DNA of 64,000 nucleotides from Bacteroidetes bacterium GWA2_40_15 (GTDB taxonomy: Bacteria > Bacteroidota > Bacteroidia > Bacteroidales > VadinHA17): NCBI GenBank assembly GCA_001768195.1, contig MENI01000077.1:1-64000 (forward strand), written 5' to 3'. The position numbers and the translations under genes were made by a program. A model generated the notes under the pieces. It worked only from the letters and a program-made list of their open reading frames with translations. It was not told where the DNA came from and made no database searches. This document shows positions 47,006 through 56,628 of this stretch, one piece after another. The stretch's first letter is position 1, and every line of letters begins with the position of its first letter.

Positions 47006-48277
47006 ATGAAAAGTATCATGATAATTCTGCTTTCAACAGCCTTTTTTATTGAGGCTCATTCGCAATTAAACAGCATTTTAACCGATACCCTTCGGAAAGA
47101 TGCCCTCAATGTTTATATGGAAAACACAGATTACATCCGGAAGGAAATTCCATATATAAACTATGTGAGGGATATCAAAGACGCCGGAGTATATATTATT
47201 TCAACTGTACAGCATACCGGTTCCGGAGGACGTGAATATACCTATTTTTTTGTCGGACAGAACCAATACAAAGGAATGGCTGATACTCTTTCTTTCACCT
47301 CACCACCGGATGAAACCGACGATGAAACAAGGATCAAGCAGGTGAATACACTACAACTGGGATTGATTCGTTTTGTAGCCAGAACCCCTCTGGCAAAACA
47401 CCTGAAAATAACATATACACAGCCGATGTCCGAAAAGGTTTCAACTGACAGATGGAACAGCTGGGTATTCAGGGCTTCAATTAACGGATACCTCAATAAA
47501 GAACAATCATATGAAACAACTTATCTGAATGGTAATGTTTCTGCATCCAGGGTGACTGAGGCCTGGAAAATCAGCTTAAGAGCAAGATATGGGTACAGTA
47601 TTGAGAAATTCGACATAGATGAAGAGATTATTTCCAGCGAAAATACTTCACGATCATTCAGCAGTCTGATAGTAAAAAGCATTTCCGACCACTGGTCAGT
47701 CGGAGGCACTATAAATCTTGGGGCCGGCAGTTACAGAAATCTGAAAAATTCAGTTATTGTAATGCCTGGAATTGAATATGATCTATTCCCATATTCCGAA
47801 GCTACTCGCAGGCAGCTCAGGCTTTTATATTCAATAGGTTATAATGCTGCTGTATATATTGATACAACAATCTATGATAAAACGAGCGAAGCACATCTTC
47901 AACATTCAATTCTGGCAGCTTATGAGGTTGTGCAGAAATGGGGAACGATCGACATAAGTGCTGAGTACAGCAATTATCTGCATGACTGGAGTTTAAACAA
48001 TCTTTCTGTATTCGGACGATTTGAATTGAGAATAGCCAAAGGATTATCGCTGAACCTGGGAGGAGGAGCATCGCTGATCCACGATCAGCTGGGACTTGTT
48101 AAAGGAGGCGCAACCACAGAAGAGGTACTGCTCAGGAGGAAAGAGATTGCAACACAATTCAGTTACTGGACTAATTTTGGATTTTCATATACATTCGGTT
48201 CGATATACAACAATGTAGTTAATCCACGTTTTGGTAATTCCGGAAGTGGTGGTCAGATGATGTACATATCTTACTAA
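47006..48277 (+). CDS. Exported beta-rich protein of unknown function, paralogue B
   Basis: 423 aa from ATG at 47006 (a TTG at 46997 is the only earlier start). Signal peptide ending AHSQ. Shares with the 36424-37704 protein the blocks DYIRKEIPYINYVRD, TGSGGREYTYFFVGQNQYKG, KGMADTLSF, GLIRFVARTPL, IEYDLFPYSEATRRQLRL and FGSIYNNVVNPRFGNSG. It lacks the C-x2-C pair that paralogue A has near residue 45. Outer-membrane barrel is my best structural guess. The promoter directly upstream suggests independent expression. Confidence 0.75.
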   Translation: MKSIMIILLSTAFFIEAHSQLNSILTDTLRKDALNVYMENTDYIRKEIPYINYVRDIKDAGVYIISTVQHTGSGGREYTYFFVGQNQYKGMADTLSFTSPPDETDDETRIKQVNTLQLGLIRFVARTPLAKHLKITYTQPMSEKVSTDRWNSWVFRASINGYLNKEQSYETTYLNGNVSASRVTEAWKISLRARYGYSIEKFDIDEEIISSENTSRSFSSLIVKSISDHWSVGGTINLGAGSYRNLKNSVIVMPGIEYDLFPYSEATRRQLRLLYSIGYNAAVYIDTTIYDKTSEAHLQHSILAAYEVVQKWGTIDISAEYSNYLHDWSLNNLSVFGRFELRIAKGLSLNLGGGASLIHDQLGLVKGGATTEEVLLRRKEIATQFSYWTNFGFSYTFGSIYNNVVNPRFGNSGSGGQMMYISY

Positions 48278-48379
48278 AGAATATTGATTTACTTTTGATA
48301 AAAATTCCTGATTCTTTTCTTTGAGGTAAAGTAATTGTGTTATAACTTTATAAAAAACAATAACCTAAATTCCGATAAA

Positions 48380-49072
48380 ATGGTTTTGCAGATTCTGGAA
48401 GCTTTTATTATTGCAGGTTTGCTTGTTTACATTATTTTTCTGCATTTACAATTGTCGAAAAAGAATATTTTTATTGAAACAACCGTGAAGAAACTGGCTG
48501 GTCTGGAAAAGACCAGAAGCCTTGATGAAATGATGGAATTCCTGAAGGAGATAAATAAAGCCGGACTTTATCAGCGTGCAAACCATGATAAATTCATGGA
48601 GGAAAGCACAACTGATTTCATTCTTGAAAATGAAGATAAGCAGAAAATTTATATGCATTATACCCGCGATGAGGCAGATGCCAGAAATATCCTTAAGGTC
48701 GGTTTCAGGTTTGTCAACTCTTTTTACAAGACCGCATTACCGGTTACCAGGGACAAACTGGATATGATAATTAAGCATAACAGCCAGAAGTATTACGGAC
48801 ATTATCTTGTAATAATCTCAATAGCAAATGATACTGTCAGGAAGTTTTCCGGTGAAATCAAAAAAGCAGGCCTTAAAAATATCTCCTTTGAAAATGTTTT
48901 AACAGAAGAGCTGCCTTTACGGAATGAGAATGCGGAACCTGTTTTTATCCTGCCACACCAGTTCATAAAAGGTTACATCAATCATCTTACCGGTGAAATA
49001 ACAAGGAATCCGGATTTTGATCCGACCTATATCTCACCGGCATTCGAGAAAAATATTCTTACTATAAAATAA
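48380..49072 (+). CDS. Membrane-anchored protein of unknown function
   Basis: About 230 aa from ATG at 48380. The upstream TTG at 48335 would add a polar tail before the membrane helix, so it is not preferred. One N-terminal helix (about residues 4-24), a coiled linker, then a soluble domain with KIYMHYTRDEADARNILKVG, GHYLVIISIAND and PVFILPHQFIKGYIN. The HYT...A..IL..GF pattern is faintly like ADP-ribosyltransferase-fold proteins, but I cannot confirm a catalytic triad. Neighbouring genes do not help. Confidence 0.65.
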   Translation: MVLQILEAFIIAGLLVYIIFLHLQLSKKNIFIETTVKKLAGLEKTRSLDEMMEFLKEINKAGLYQRANHDKFMEESTTDFILENEDKQKIYMHYTRDEADARNILKVGFRFVNSFYKTALPVTRDKLDMIIKHNSQKYYGHYLVIISIANDTVRKFSGEIKKAGLKNISFENVLTEELPLRNENAEPVFILPHQFIKGYINHLTGEITRNPDFDPTYISPAFEKNILTIK

Positions 49073-49146
49073 TATTATGGGGCATATCTGTCATTACAGA
49101 TCATAAAAGTTATAACTATCTTTGAGATTAAATTAAAACAAAGGAT

Positions 49147-50211
49147 ATGAAAAGAGCATTATATTTTATTCTGATAATCAGTTTTATATTTTCATCCTCA
49201 GCCACTTCGCAGGGTCTGTTAAAGAAGGTCTCGAAATCAATGACTGACGAGCTTCTCGGCAGATCCAATAATAAATCCAACCAGCCGGAACCTGCTTCAG
49301 CGTGCGCTGATGCAGAACTCGTAATGGATATGGGAGGAAAACTCCAGCTCGATTATACTGAGTTAACAATAAGTATTTCAGACGATGGAAGAATCCTTGC
49401 CAAAGACCTGCACGCTGATAATTATTATATAGTAGAGAATGGCGTAACTGCAGGACCATTTAAGCCAGGAGATAAAAGGTTAAAAGGGTTTGAGAGTGTT
49501 ATGAGCCATAATACCTACACTGATTCCGATTCTGATACTGATACCGATACTAAAAAAAATTCCTGGGAGGGCAACCCGTACATAACAAAATCGGGAGATA
49601 AATTTCTGATAACCTTCGCTGGAAAAAGCTATGGTCCTTATGCCCGGATAAATAATATTAAAGTCACTAAATCAAAAGATAAGTTTGCTGCAGTTGTAGT
49701 TGAAAACATTGTTGTCACTGCTGACCAGGGCGACGCTATGGATAAGGCCATGAAAGAGGCAAAAACAGATCAGGAGAGAATAGATCTGGCAATGAAATAT
49801 GCAGCGGAAATGCAGCAGAAAATGATGCAGGGTGGCGGACCAAACAGCATGCTTGCCAAACTGATTACCAACATTCCGGGAGCCACTTTAGATCCGAATT
49901 ATGGCGCAAATCTGAACAACAACATGAAGTATGATGATATACTTGTAACTTCTATGGACAAAATACAGGACCTGAATGGTAAAACAATCCATACAGTTAC
50001 CAGTGAGCAGGCAGGTGCAGATTTTTTCATCAGTTCCGACAATACCCGAACTGCATGGTACAGTTACGGAACACTCAGCTTAAGCGATAAAACTACACTC
50101 CCCGAACTCTTCAATCCTCTGCTCATGAAAGTTGACGGTAAAATCTACCTTGCTTACATGTATTATTCGCCAAAAAAGAATTCGATAATGAAGTGTAAGA
50201 TTCCGTTCTGA
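49147..50211 (+). CDS. Exported protein of unknown function
   Basis: A 354-aa protein with a signal peptide (ending ATSQ). A beta-rich core has repeated short strands (ILAKDLHADNYYIVENG, FLITFAGKSYGPYARINN) that suggest a WD/Kelch-like or MORN-like repeat fold. A D-S/D-T tract (DSDSDTDTDT, about residues 126-135) is encoded by a short tandem repeat. Residues about 195-230 are helical (AKTDQERIDLAMKYAAEMQQ). A TAnnTTTG box (tatctttg, 49117-49124) lies 23 nt before the ATG. The lysozyme-like gene follows after only 2 nt, so the pair is probably cotranscribed. Confidence 0.7.
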   Translation: MKRALYFILIISFIFSSSATSQGLLKKVSKSMTDELLGRSNNKSNQPEPASACADAELVMDMGGKLQLDYTELTISISDDGRILAKDLHADNYYIVENGVTAGPFKPGDKRLKGFESVMSHNTYTDSDSDTDTDTKKNSWEGNPYITKSGDKFLITFAGKSYGPYARINNIKVTKSKDKFAAVVVENIVVTADQGDAMDKAMKEAKTDQERIDLAMKYAAEMQQKMMQGGGPNSMLAKLITNIPGATLDPNYGANLNNNMKYDDILVTSMDKIQDLNGKTIHTVTSEQAGADFFISSDNTRTAWYSYGTLSLSDKTTLPELFNPLLMKVDGKIYLAYMYYSPKKNSIMKCKIPF

Positions 50212-50213
50212 CA

Positions 50214-50921
50214 GTGAGATTCTTATCTCTCTTTTTTCTTTTTTCCATACTCCCGGTATTTGCCTTGACGCAATCAGTGGCCTATTCTGAGGTTTTTGGA
50301 TCAGACTGGGACAAGGCACTCTCATATGAAAAGGAGAACAGGAGCTGGATGAAACCCATTCTTGAAAAAAGCAATATTCCATATGATCTGGCCATAGCTG
50401 TAATATTCCCTGAACTTGTCAGGTATTCTGCCTTGCGCGATAAGATGGAAATAACCCTTTTAAAAGCACTTTATATTAATCTTGGGGAAACATATGCCAA
50501 TTTCTCAATCGGCCAGTTCCAGATGAAACCATCATTTGCGGAGATAATCCGCCGTGAGGCGCCTGCTGTTACCGAACGCCGGTCAGATATAATTTTTAAG
50601 CAGCCAGATGACTTTGACAACATTTCGGATTACAGAAAATCAATCGTTACCGACCTTGAAGATCCTAAAAGTGAATTCGTATATCTGGTCGCTTTCATCA
50701 AAATAGCTGACAGAAAATTCAGGACCGGCAGGATGAACGAACGTGACAGAGTTAAATTTCTGGCTACTGCTTACAATTTCGGAATAAACAAGAGTAAAGA
50801 GGAAATAGATGGTATGGCTGACAAGAAATACTTCAACACTAAACTTTTCAAAACACAGAATTATTCATATGCGGAAGTATCATTATTCTGGTATGATATG
50901 TACCGGACAACTAGAAAGTAG
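50214..50921 (+). CDS. Lysozyme/lytic transglycosylase-like exported protein
   Basis: A 235-aa protein starting at GTG, 2 nt after the previous stop. Signal peptide ending FALTQ. The pattern IPYDLAIAVIFPELVRYS (Glu as candidate catalytic acid), NFSIGQFQMKPSFAE and LATAYNFGIN fits the E...GxxQ...AYN motifs of lytic transglycosylases. They are spaced for a lysozyme-like domain. It would cleave peptidoglycan in the periplasm. The stop codon lies inside a palindromic repeat (50919-50944). Confidence 0.72.
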   Translation: MRFLSLFFLFSILPVFALTQSVAYSEVFGSDWDKALSYEKENRSWMKPILEKSNIPYDLAIAVIFPELVRYSALRDKMEITLLKALYINLGETYANFSIGQFQMKPSFAEIIRREAPAVTERRSDIIFKQPDDFDNISDYRKSIVTDLEDPKSEFVYLVAFIKIADRKFRTGRMNERDRVKFLATAYNFGINKSKEEIDGMADKKYFNTKLFKTQNYSYAEVSLFWYDMYRTTRK

Positions 50922-51038
50922 GTTCATGCCATGGCATGAACCTACAATTTAGACAAGGGTATAAGTAGGGACACGCCATGGCGTGTCCCTACAGGAAATG
51001 ACCCTATTTCCGTTCTATAATTTTCATGGCGTGTCCCT
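50919..51038. repeat. Palindromic REP cluster with ccatgg centres
   Basis: taggttcatgcc/atggcatgaaccta (50919-50944) is a perfect 26-bp palindrome. gtagggacacgcc/atggcgtgtccctac (50965-50992) is a perfect 28-bp palindrome. catggcgtgtccct (51025-51038) is a half copy of the second. This type of repeat is dispersed in many bacterial genomes. It separates the lysozyme-like gene from the GH92 remnant. Confidence 0.8.
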
Positions 51039-51100
51039 TATTTTTGAACATCTCTGCTTTTCTCCTAAATTTGGCAAATAATAATTCTAAACTCTGCTCT

Positions 51101-52986
51101 ATGAAGAAATTTACATTTATACTGATCATACTTATATTACTCATCATAACCTTTTCATGCAAGACTGCTTCGGTTCCGGAATCTGAAGACCTTACACAAT
51201 ATGTCGACCCTATGATCGGAACGGCACACTGCAGGTGGTTTCATGTTGCTCCCGGATCGAATCCGTTCGGAATGGCAAAACCCGGTCCATCAACAGACGG
51301 GCATCTTGGAAACCTGACCGGATGGGAAGCTGTCGGATATGATTTCAGGCATACATCCATTGAAGGATTCCCAAATTTCCATGAGTTCCAGGTTGGAGGC
51401 GTGGTATTCATGCCAACAACCGGAGAACTGAAAACTATTCCCGGCAAGCCTGATTCAAACGGGGAAGGATACCGCTCTTCATTTGATAAAAAGGATGAAG
51501 TATTAAAGCCCGGATACTATTCGGTAATTCTAAAGGATTATAATATTAAAGCTGAGGTAACTTCAACAGACAGAGTAAGTTTTCACCGCTACACATTCCC
51601 TGCCGGAGAAAAATCACACATCCTTTTCGATATCGGAAATAAGCAGGGTGAAAGCGGTGAAGTGAAAGATGCAAGGGTTACATATATGCCAGATGGCCGG
51701 ATTGAAGGATTCGTTGAGACTTATCCTGAATATGTAAAAAAATATCAGACAGGGGCAAGTGTAAAAATGTACTTCTCGGCTGACATCGACAGGAAACCGG
51801 AATCTTACGGGATCTTCAATAAAACGGTATCCGAATCGGGAAAGAATGAAGCAACCGGTCAGGGTGCTGGTCTTTATCATGCACTGAAGGGACGCGGCCT
51901 GGCAAGTGATATAAACGGCGCTTATCCAAAGAATGATGGCACTGTAGGACAGATACCCCCGGGAGCGGACAACAAGCCTCAATTTAAGTTCTATAATACT
52001 GATGGTATATGGGGAGGGCAGTGGAACCTGATACAGCTCTGGGCCCTGGTATACCCTGAATACCTTACCGGTTTCATTAATACCCATCTGACCGTTTACA
52101 ACGATGCCGGCTGGCTTGGCGATGGTATTGCCAACAGCAAATATGTATCGGGTGTAGGGACCAACCAGGTTCCACTGGCAATTGTTGCTGCATATATGTG
52201 CGGCATCAGGGATTTCGATATTCAGAAAGGCTATGAAGCATCCCTGAAAAATGAGATAACATCAGAGGGACGTGTTTTCGGAGCAGGTAAGATGGATGTG
52301 GAAAAGTTTGTAAAATACGGCTATGTCCCATACATGGAAAAAGGAGAAGGATCGGATGAACTATGGAGATTTGCCTGTTCACATACCCTTGAATATTCAT
52401 ACACCTCGTGGGAAGGGATGAATTCAATACCAGGCTCGACAGCATTTTCCTGATATCGCAGAAAGATCTGTTTGGCGGCGGTACTGAGATCCATGCCTTT
52501 GCAGGTATAACCAAACCCTATAACCATGGCAATCAGCCATGCCTCCATACATCATTCCTCTTCAACCACTCCGGAATGCCTTCAAAAACACAGAAGTGGG
52601 TCAGGGCCATATGTAAGGATTTCTATGGAACGGAAGGGATCCATGGGTACGGTTTTGGACAGGATGAGGATCAGGGTCAGCTGGGTGCATGGATAGTAAT
52701 GGCAGGAATGGGGCTTTTTGATGTTAAGGGATTAACAGATCAGGTGCCGGCATTTGGCATTGGCAGCCCTCTTTTTGATAAGATATCGATCAGTCTGAAC
52801 AACAAATATTATCAGGGAAAAGTGTTTGTGATAGAGGCAGAAAACAACAGCCCCGAGAATGTTTATATTCAATCGATGTTACTGAATGATAGCGATCTGA
52901 ACAGAACTTTTGTTCCTTTCCGGGAGGTCGTAAAAGGCGGTAGCTTGAAACTTAAAATGGGAAGCGAGCCTAAGGACAGTTACTAA
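51101..52986 (+). pseudogene. GH92 alpha-mannosidase with internal deletions and frameshift
   Basis: The start at 51101 gives a lipoprotein signal (TFSC). The GH92 N-terminal domain is clear (YVDPMIGTAHCRWFHVAPGS). After about residue 270 the chain jumps from SGKNEATGQGAG to LYHALKGRGLASDINGAY, missing about 90-100 residues of a typical member. At about 52410 it jumps again, from LEYSYTSWE to the out-of-frame RDEFNTRLDSIF. About 110-130 residues are missing there, including the TEGNAWQY-type segment with the catalytic Glu. The last part (HGNQPCLHTSFLFN, GQDEDQGQLGAW) runs to a normal C-terminus. Intact relatives are about 740 aa. Inactive. Confidence 0.85.
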
Positions 52987-52999
52987 AAACAGAAATAAT

Positions 53000-54247
53000 T
53001 CAATCCTGTAATTTGTCTGCCGTAACCGGTTTAATTGTTGCAAGCTGAAGAAACACAGCCAGAGCTACCGGTATTGCAAGAAGAGCAAGATCAGGTCCCA
53101 GGCTGCCTGTATCGGTCGATTTACCCAGCCAGTTGGTGACAAGTGCTCCGGCAAAAACTCCTGTCATATTCATAAGCCCATACCCTGCTGCGCGATGACC
53201 TGGCGATACAAACTGGCATAGTACCGGCATATTGTTGGCATCAAACATCCCAAAACCTATTCCAAATAAAATACCACCACCAATTATACTGAACAAACCT
53301 TCACCAAATCCGATTAATATGAGTGCAGGTATTGTCAGTGTCAGGCCTATTGCACCGGTATAGATCCTGCCTTTAATGTTTTTTGTTATCCACCGGTCAG
53401 CCGTCAGGCCTCCGAAGAGAACTCCGATAAATGATGAAACAGCAATTGTTATTGTACTTAAAGGACCAGCCACTGACATATCAATTCTCAGGTTTTCTGA
53501 GAATAATGTGGGCAGCCAGTTTTTAATTCCCCAGCCCGGAAAACTGGGGGTGGCAAAATAAAAGAGGATGACCCAGAAACTCATCGAACCCAACAGCACC
53601 GAGAGGCTATGAGTTACCGACCTGAATCCGCCTGATGAATCATCACTTTCCTGTGAAGCGCTGGGAACAGTTCTTTTCTCATACAATAACAGGATCAGGA
53701 CAATTGAATAAATCACTCCTGTTAGCCCGAAGCTCTGAAAGGCCGTCTGCCATGACCAGTTGTGTGCCACCGTTGCTCCGAATCCACCGAGAGCCTGTCC
53801 TGTATACAACCCTGTCATATGAATCCCGATTGCAAGCGACCTGGTATTTCCGCGATGATAATCTGCTATAAGCGCAAGTCCTGCAGGAATATAAAGCGCT
53901 TCGCTTACTCCCATTATAGCGCGCAATATATAAAGTTGATTAAAAGAAGTAGCAAAACCCATCGTCATCGTCACTGCCGACCAGACTCCAAGACTTCCGA
54001 TTATCAGCCATTTGCGGCTGATGCGGTCAGCAATCAATCCTGCCATCGGAGACATCAGTCCATAGATCCAGAGAAAAACAGCCATCAGCCTTCCGAAATT
54101 TTCCGCAGTATTCAGCTCACTGATATCTCCCATTATTGCCGCCTTCATTGTGGAAAGCATCTGCCTGTCCAGGTAGTTCAGAAGGGCAACCCCCCAAAGA
54201 AGGGCAACCACCAGCCAGGGATACCAGGATTTTTCTTTCAGCTTCAT
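53000..54247 (-). CDS. MFS transporter (anion:cation symporter type, sugar acid)
   Basis: A 415-aa protein with 12 predicted helices. Typical ACS-family segments are ALLNYLDRQMLSTM near the start, LIADRISRKWLIIGSLGVWS (the conserved loop 2-3) and ALYIPAGLALIADYHRG. Members carry hexuronates, sialic acid or other organic anions with H+. The start overlaps the stop of the sialate lyase-like gene by 4 nt (both minus strand), so the two are coupled. N-acetylneuraminate or another keto-acid sugar is the probable substrate. Confidence 0.87.
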   Translation of the reverse strand: MKLKEKSWYPWLVVALLWGVALLNYLDRQMLSTMKAAIMGDISELNTAENFGRLMAVFLWIYGLMSPMAGLIADRISRKWLIIGSLGVWSAVTMTMGFATSFNQLYILRAIMGVSEALYIPAGLALIADYHRGNTRSLAIGIHMTGLYTGQALGGFGATVAHNWSWQTAFQSFGLTGVIYSIVLILLLYEKRTVPSASQESDDSSGGFRSVTHSLSVLLGSMSFWVILFYFATPSFPGWGIKNWLPTLFSENLRIDMSVAGPLSTITIAVSSFIGVLFGGLTADRWITKNIKGRIYTGAIGLTLTIPALILIGFGEGLFSIIGGGILFGIGFGMFDANNMPVLCQFVSPGHRAAGYGLMNMTGVFAGALVTNWLGKSTDTGSLGPDLALLAIPVALAVFLQLATIKPVTADKLQD

Positions 54248-55170
54248 TTTACAGAGAACAGATAGTCGATATCAAGAGCTCTGACCTCTTCAACGAATAA
54301 AGAATAGGTTTTCTGGTCCACATTTTTTACCGGCAGACGGAACTCGCCGCAATCCAAACCGATATATTTCATGAATGCTTTCCCTGTTCCCATTCCTCCG
54401 TATTTGCCTAGCAGTGTTATCATATTGATCGAAAGCTGCTGAAGCCTTCTGGCTTCAGCCATGTTGTCCTCATCGTAAGCTTTGATCAACTTACTATAGA
54501 GAGGAGCTGCATAATTATATGTACTCCCCACTGCACCTCTTGCACCAAGGGCCAGCGCTGCAAGAAGGTTCTCATCACGTCCCCAGAGCATCTCATATGC
54601 CCCCTTATCATAATTCAGGCATGAGAGGAAATCCATGAAATCCTCATGCGTATATTTTATCCCGACAAAGTTCGGAAGCATTCCTGATATTTTCTTCAGG
54701 AAGTTTATCATTGGGAAATTAACACCTGTGAGAACAGGTATATGATAAAAATAGATCGCCATTTTAGGAACCGACTCTCCTACCATGGCGACAAATTCTG
54801 CCAGGTAATCTTCACCTGCCGGTTTGAAATAGTATGGCGCCAGGACAGCAATAGCAGAGATACCGGCTTCAAACGAGATTACTGCATTGTCAATACACTC
54901 TTTGTATGATGTCCCTCCCACAAGGTTAATTACACAGACACTTCCGTCTTTTTTGAAACAATCGGCCCATTTTTCAACATGCAGTTGTTTCTCCTTCTGA
55001 GTGAGTGAGACCCCTTCGCCTGTAGATCCGTTGATAAATGCCCCAACCACCCCGTTCTTTTTCAGGAAGTTGTAATATTCAGGTACCAGTTCAGTATTAA
55101 CATTGCCGCCTTTATCCATTGCTGTGAATGGTGCCGCAACAAGACCTTCAAATCTTTTAAACTTTTTCAT
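54244..55170 (-). CDS. N-acetylneuraminate lyase-like aldolase (DHDPS/NAL family)
   Basis: A 308-aa class I aldolase. The substrate carboxylate loop is INGSTGEGVSL, the catalytic Tyr is in FYHIPVLTG and the Schiff-base Lys is in VGIKYTHEDF, at spacing typical of the family (about residues 50, 140 and 168). The GSTGEG loop and the HIP segment favour sialate lyase over dihydrodipicolinate synthase, but 2-keto-3-deoxy sugar acid aldolases remain possible. It is coupled to an MFS transporter, fitting uptake and cleavage of sialic acid to pyruvate and ManNAc. Confidence 0.85.
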   Translation of the reverse strand: MKKFKRFEGLVAAPFTAMDKGGNVNTELVPEYYNFLKKNGVVGAFINGSTGEGVSLTQKEKQLHVEKWADCFKKDGSVCVINLVGGTSYKECIDNAVISFEAGISAIAVLAPYYFKPAGEDYLAEFVAMVGESVPKMAIYFYHIPVLTGVNFPMINFLKKISGMLPNFVGIKYTHEDFMDFLSCLNYDKGAYEMLWGRDENLLAALALGARGAVGSTYNYAAPLYSKLIKAYDEDNMAEARRLQQLSINMITLLGKYGGMGTGKAFMKYIGLDCGEFRLPVKNVDQKTYSLFVEEVRALDIDYLFSVK

Positions 55171-55365
55171 TATGCCTGTTTATTGCTTTGACACAAATTT
55201 AGATATTCCTGCAAACTTTGAAAATATCAAGGTGCATCATGGGTTACCCTGAGAAAAAAATATTCATAATTTTGATTCAATGAGCCTTTATCAGGTAAAT
55301 CAGGATTTAAAAAACCGGGGTCTCTTTTAACAGATGATTAATCTTAACCAATTAAACAGAAAAAA

Positions 55366-56064
55366 ATGAAAAAACTTGTTGCAGAATTTATTGGTACATG
55401 CTGGCTGGTTCTCGGCGGCTGCGGAAGCGCTGTACTGGCAGCTGCTTATCCTGAACTGGGTATCGGATTTGCAGGAGTTGCTCTCGCATTCGGGCTCACA
55501 GTAGTAACTATGGCTTATGCTATCGGCCATATTTCAGGATGTCATCTTAATCCTGCCGTTTCTGTCGGATTATGGATAGGAGGTCGATTTGAAGGGAAAG
55601 ATGTCGGTCCATACATTATAGCACAGGTACTTGGTGGTATTGCAGGTGCATCAATCCTATTCCTTATTGCCAGCGGGAAACCGGGTTTTGAGACAGGAGG
55701 CTTCGCTGCAAACGGCTATGGAGAGCATTCACCCGGAGGCTACGGAATGACTGCTGCACTTGTAACTGAGATTGTCATGACGTTTATGTTCCTGATGATC
55801 ATCCTTGGCTCAACTCACTCAAAAGCTCCTAAGGGTTTTGCCGGACTGGCTATCGGACTCGGATTGATGCTGATACATCTTATCAGCATCCCTGTTACCA
55901 GTACCTCCGTAAATCCTGCAAGAAGCACAAGCCAGGCTATCTTTGCAGGAGGCTGGGCTTTGGGTCAGCTCTGGCTTTTCTGGATCGCTCCCATAATAGG
56001 TGCTTCGCTGGCAGGTGTTTTATATAAGTACCTCTCACCTGAAAACGAATTCCCGGACTCCTGA
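55366..56064 (+). CDS. aqpZ: Aquaporin Z
   Basis: A 232-aa six-helix water channel. Both NPA motifs are present: HLNPAVS and SVNPARS. His in LMLIHLIS, Thr in PVTSTS and Arg of NPAR match the selectivity filter of water-specific AqpZ. The N-terminus is [20 protein letters not shown], which is diagnostic. Alone on the plus strand, with no operon partner. Confidence 0.95.
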   Translation: MKKLVAEFIGTCWLVLGGCGSAVLAAAYPELGIGFAGVALAFGLTVVTMAYAIGHISGCHLNPAVSVGLWIGGRFEGKDVGPYIIAQVLGGIAGASILFLIASGKPGFETGGFAANGYGEHSPGGYGMTAALVTEIVMTFMFLMIILGSTHSKAPKGFAGLAIGLGLMLIHLISIPVTSTSVNPARSTSQAIFAGGWALGQLWLFWIAPIIGASLAGVLYKYLSPENEFPDS

Positions 56065-56074
56065 AGCAGGCGGG

Positions 56075-56557
56075 TTATTTATTCCTGGTGAATATTACAT
56101 CATAATTGATTCCCTGCACTGCCTGAAAATAATTGCCTGAAAGGAGATCATTCCGGCGGTCATATATCAGATTGTACTTTGATCCCGGATAATTGGCATC
56201 CCTGAGTACAATCTCAACAAGGATATTGCCTTCATTGACGCTCCATACAGAACTGTCTACATTTATCGGACCGGGATTGAAATATCCAGCATCCATTTTG
56301 CCATTTTCCTTCACTGAAAAAATCTCAATAGTATAGGTACCATCAGATCTCAGCCATTTTCCCTTAAGCAAAACCTGGAGGGAATCAGCTGATACAACTG
56401 AACCGATAGCCGGTTCATCTGACTTTTTTTTAACATCTGCTGCAGCAGGAGGAGCAGATACTCCCTTAAGTGACTCCTGCCCTTTTGTTCGCGGTGTGGT
56501 GTTGCAGGCTGTGATGAAAAGCAAAAACATACTTAACAAAAGAAAAGAATCTTTCAT
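56075..56557 (-). CDS. Lipoprotein of unknown function
   Basis: About 160 aa from Met at 56557, which gives a clean lipobox (FITAC). The frame extends upstream to 56590 without signal character. The mature part (LLKGKWLRSDGTYTIEIFSV, VILREVNYPGSKYN-like strand VLRDANYPGSKYNLIYDRRN, DLLSGNYFQAV) forms a compact beta-barrel-like domain of about 110 residues. It resembles small lipocalin-like proteins, but no family name can be given. Convergent with aqpZ, 10 nt apart. Confidence 0.7.
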   Translation of the reverse strand: MKDSFLLLSMFLLFITACNTTPRTKGQESLKGVSAPPAAADVKKKSDEPAIGSVVSADSLQVLLKGKWLRSDGTYTIEIFSVKENGKMDAGYFNPGPINVDSSVWSVNEGNILVEIVLRDANYPGSKYNLIYDRRNDLLSGNYFQAVQGINYDVIFTRNK

Positions 56558-56572
56558 CCTTTTATTCCCGAC

Positions 56573-56605
56573 TTTGCTTAGTGCTGTCATATTTAAGTAT
56601 TTTTG
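56573..56605 (+). promoter_or_regulatory. Bacteroidota-type promoter of CNNM gene
   Basis: TTTG at 56573-56576, 21-nt spacer, tatttttg at 56598-56605, an exact TAnnTTTG. The start codon at 56629 is 23 nt downstream. Confidence 0.65.
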
Positions 56606-56628
56606 TAAAAATAACTATAATTACATAT

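Noticed and set aside
49522-49551. DSDSDTDTDT tract as a calcium-binding repeat domain
   Set aside because: Only ten residues, encoded by a simple tandem repeat, with none of the spacing of VCBS or thrombospondin type 3 repeats.
51101-52986. GH92 split by a single sequencing frameshift
   Set aside because: Correcting one base would not restore the missing blocks, since the protein would still lack more than 200 residues of the family.
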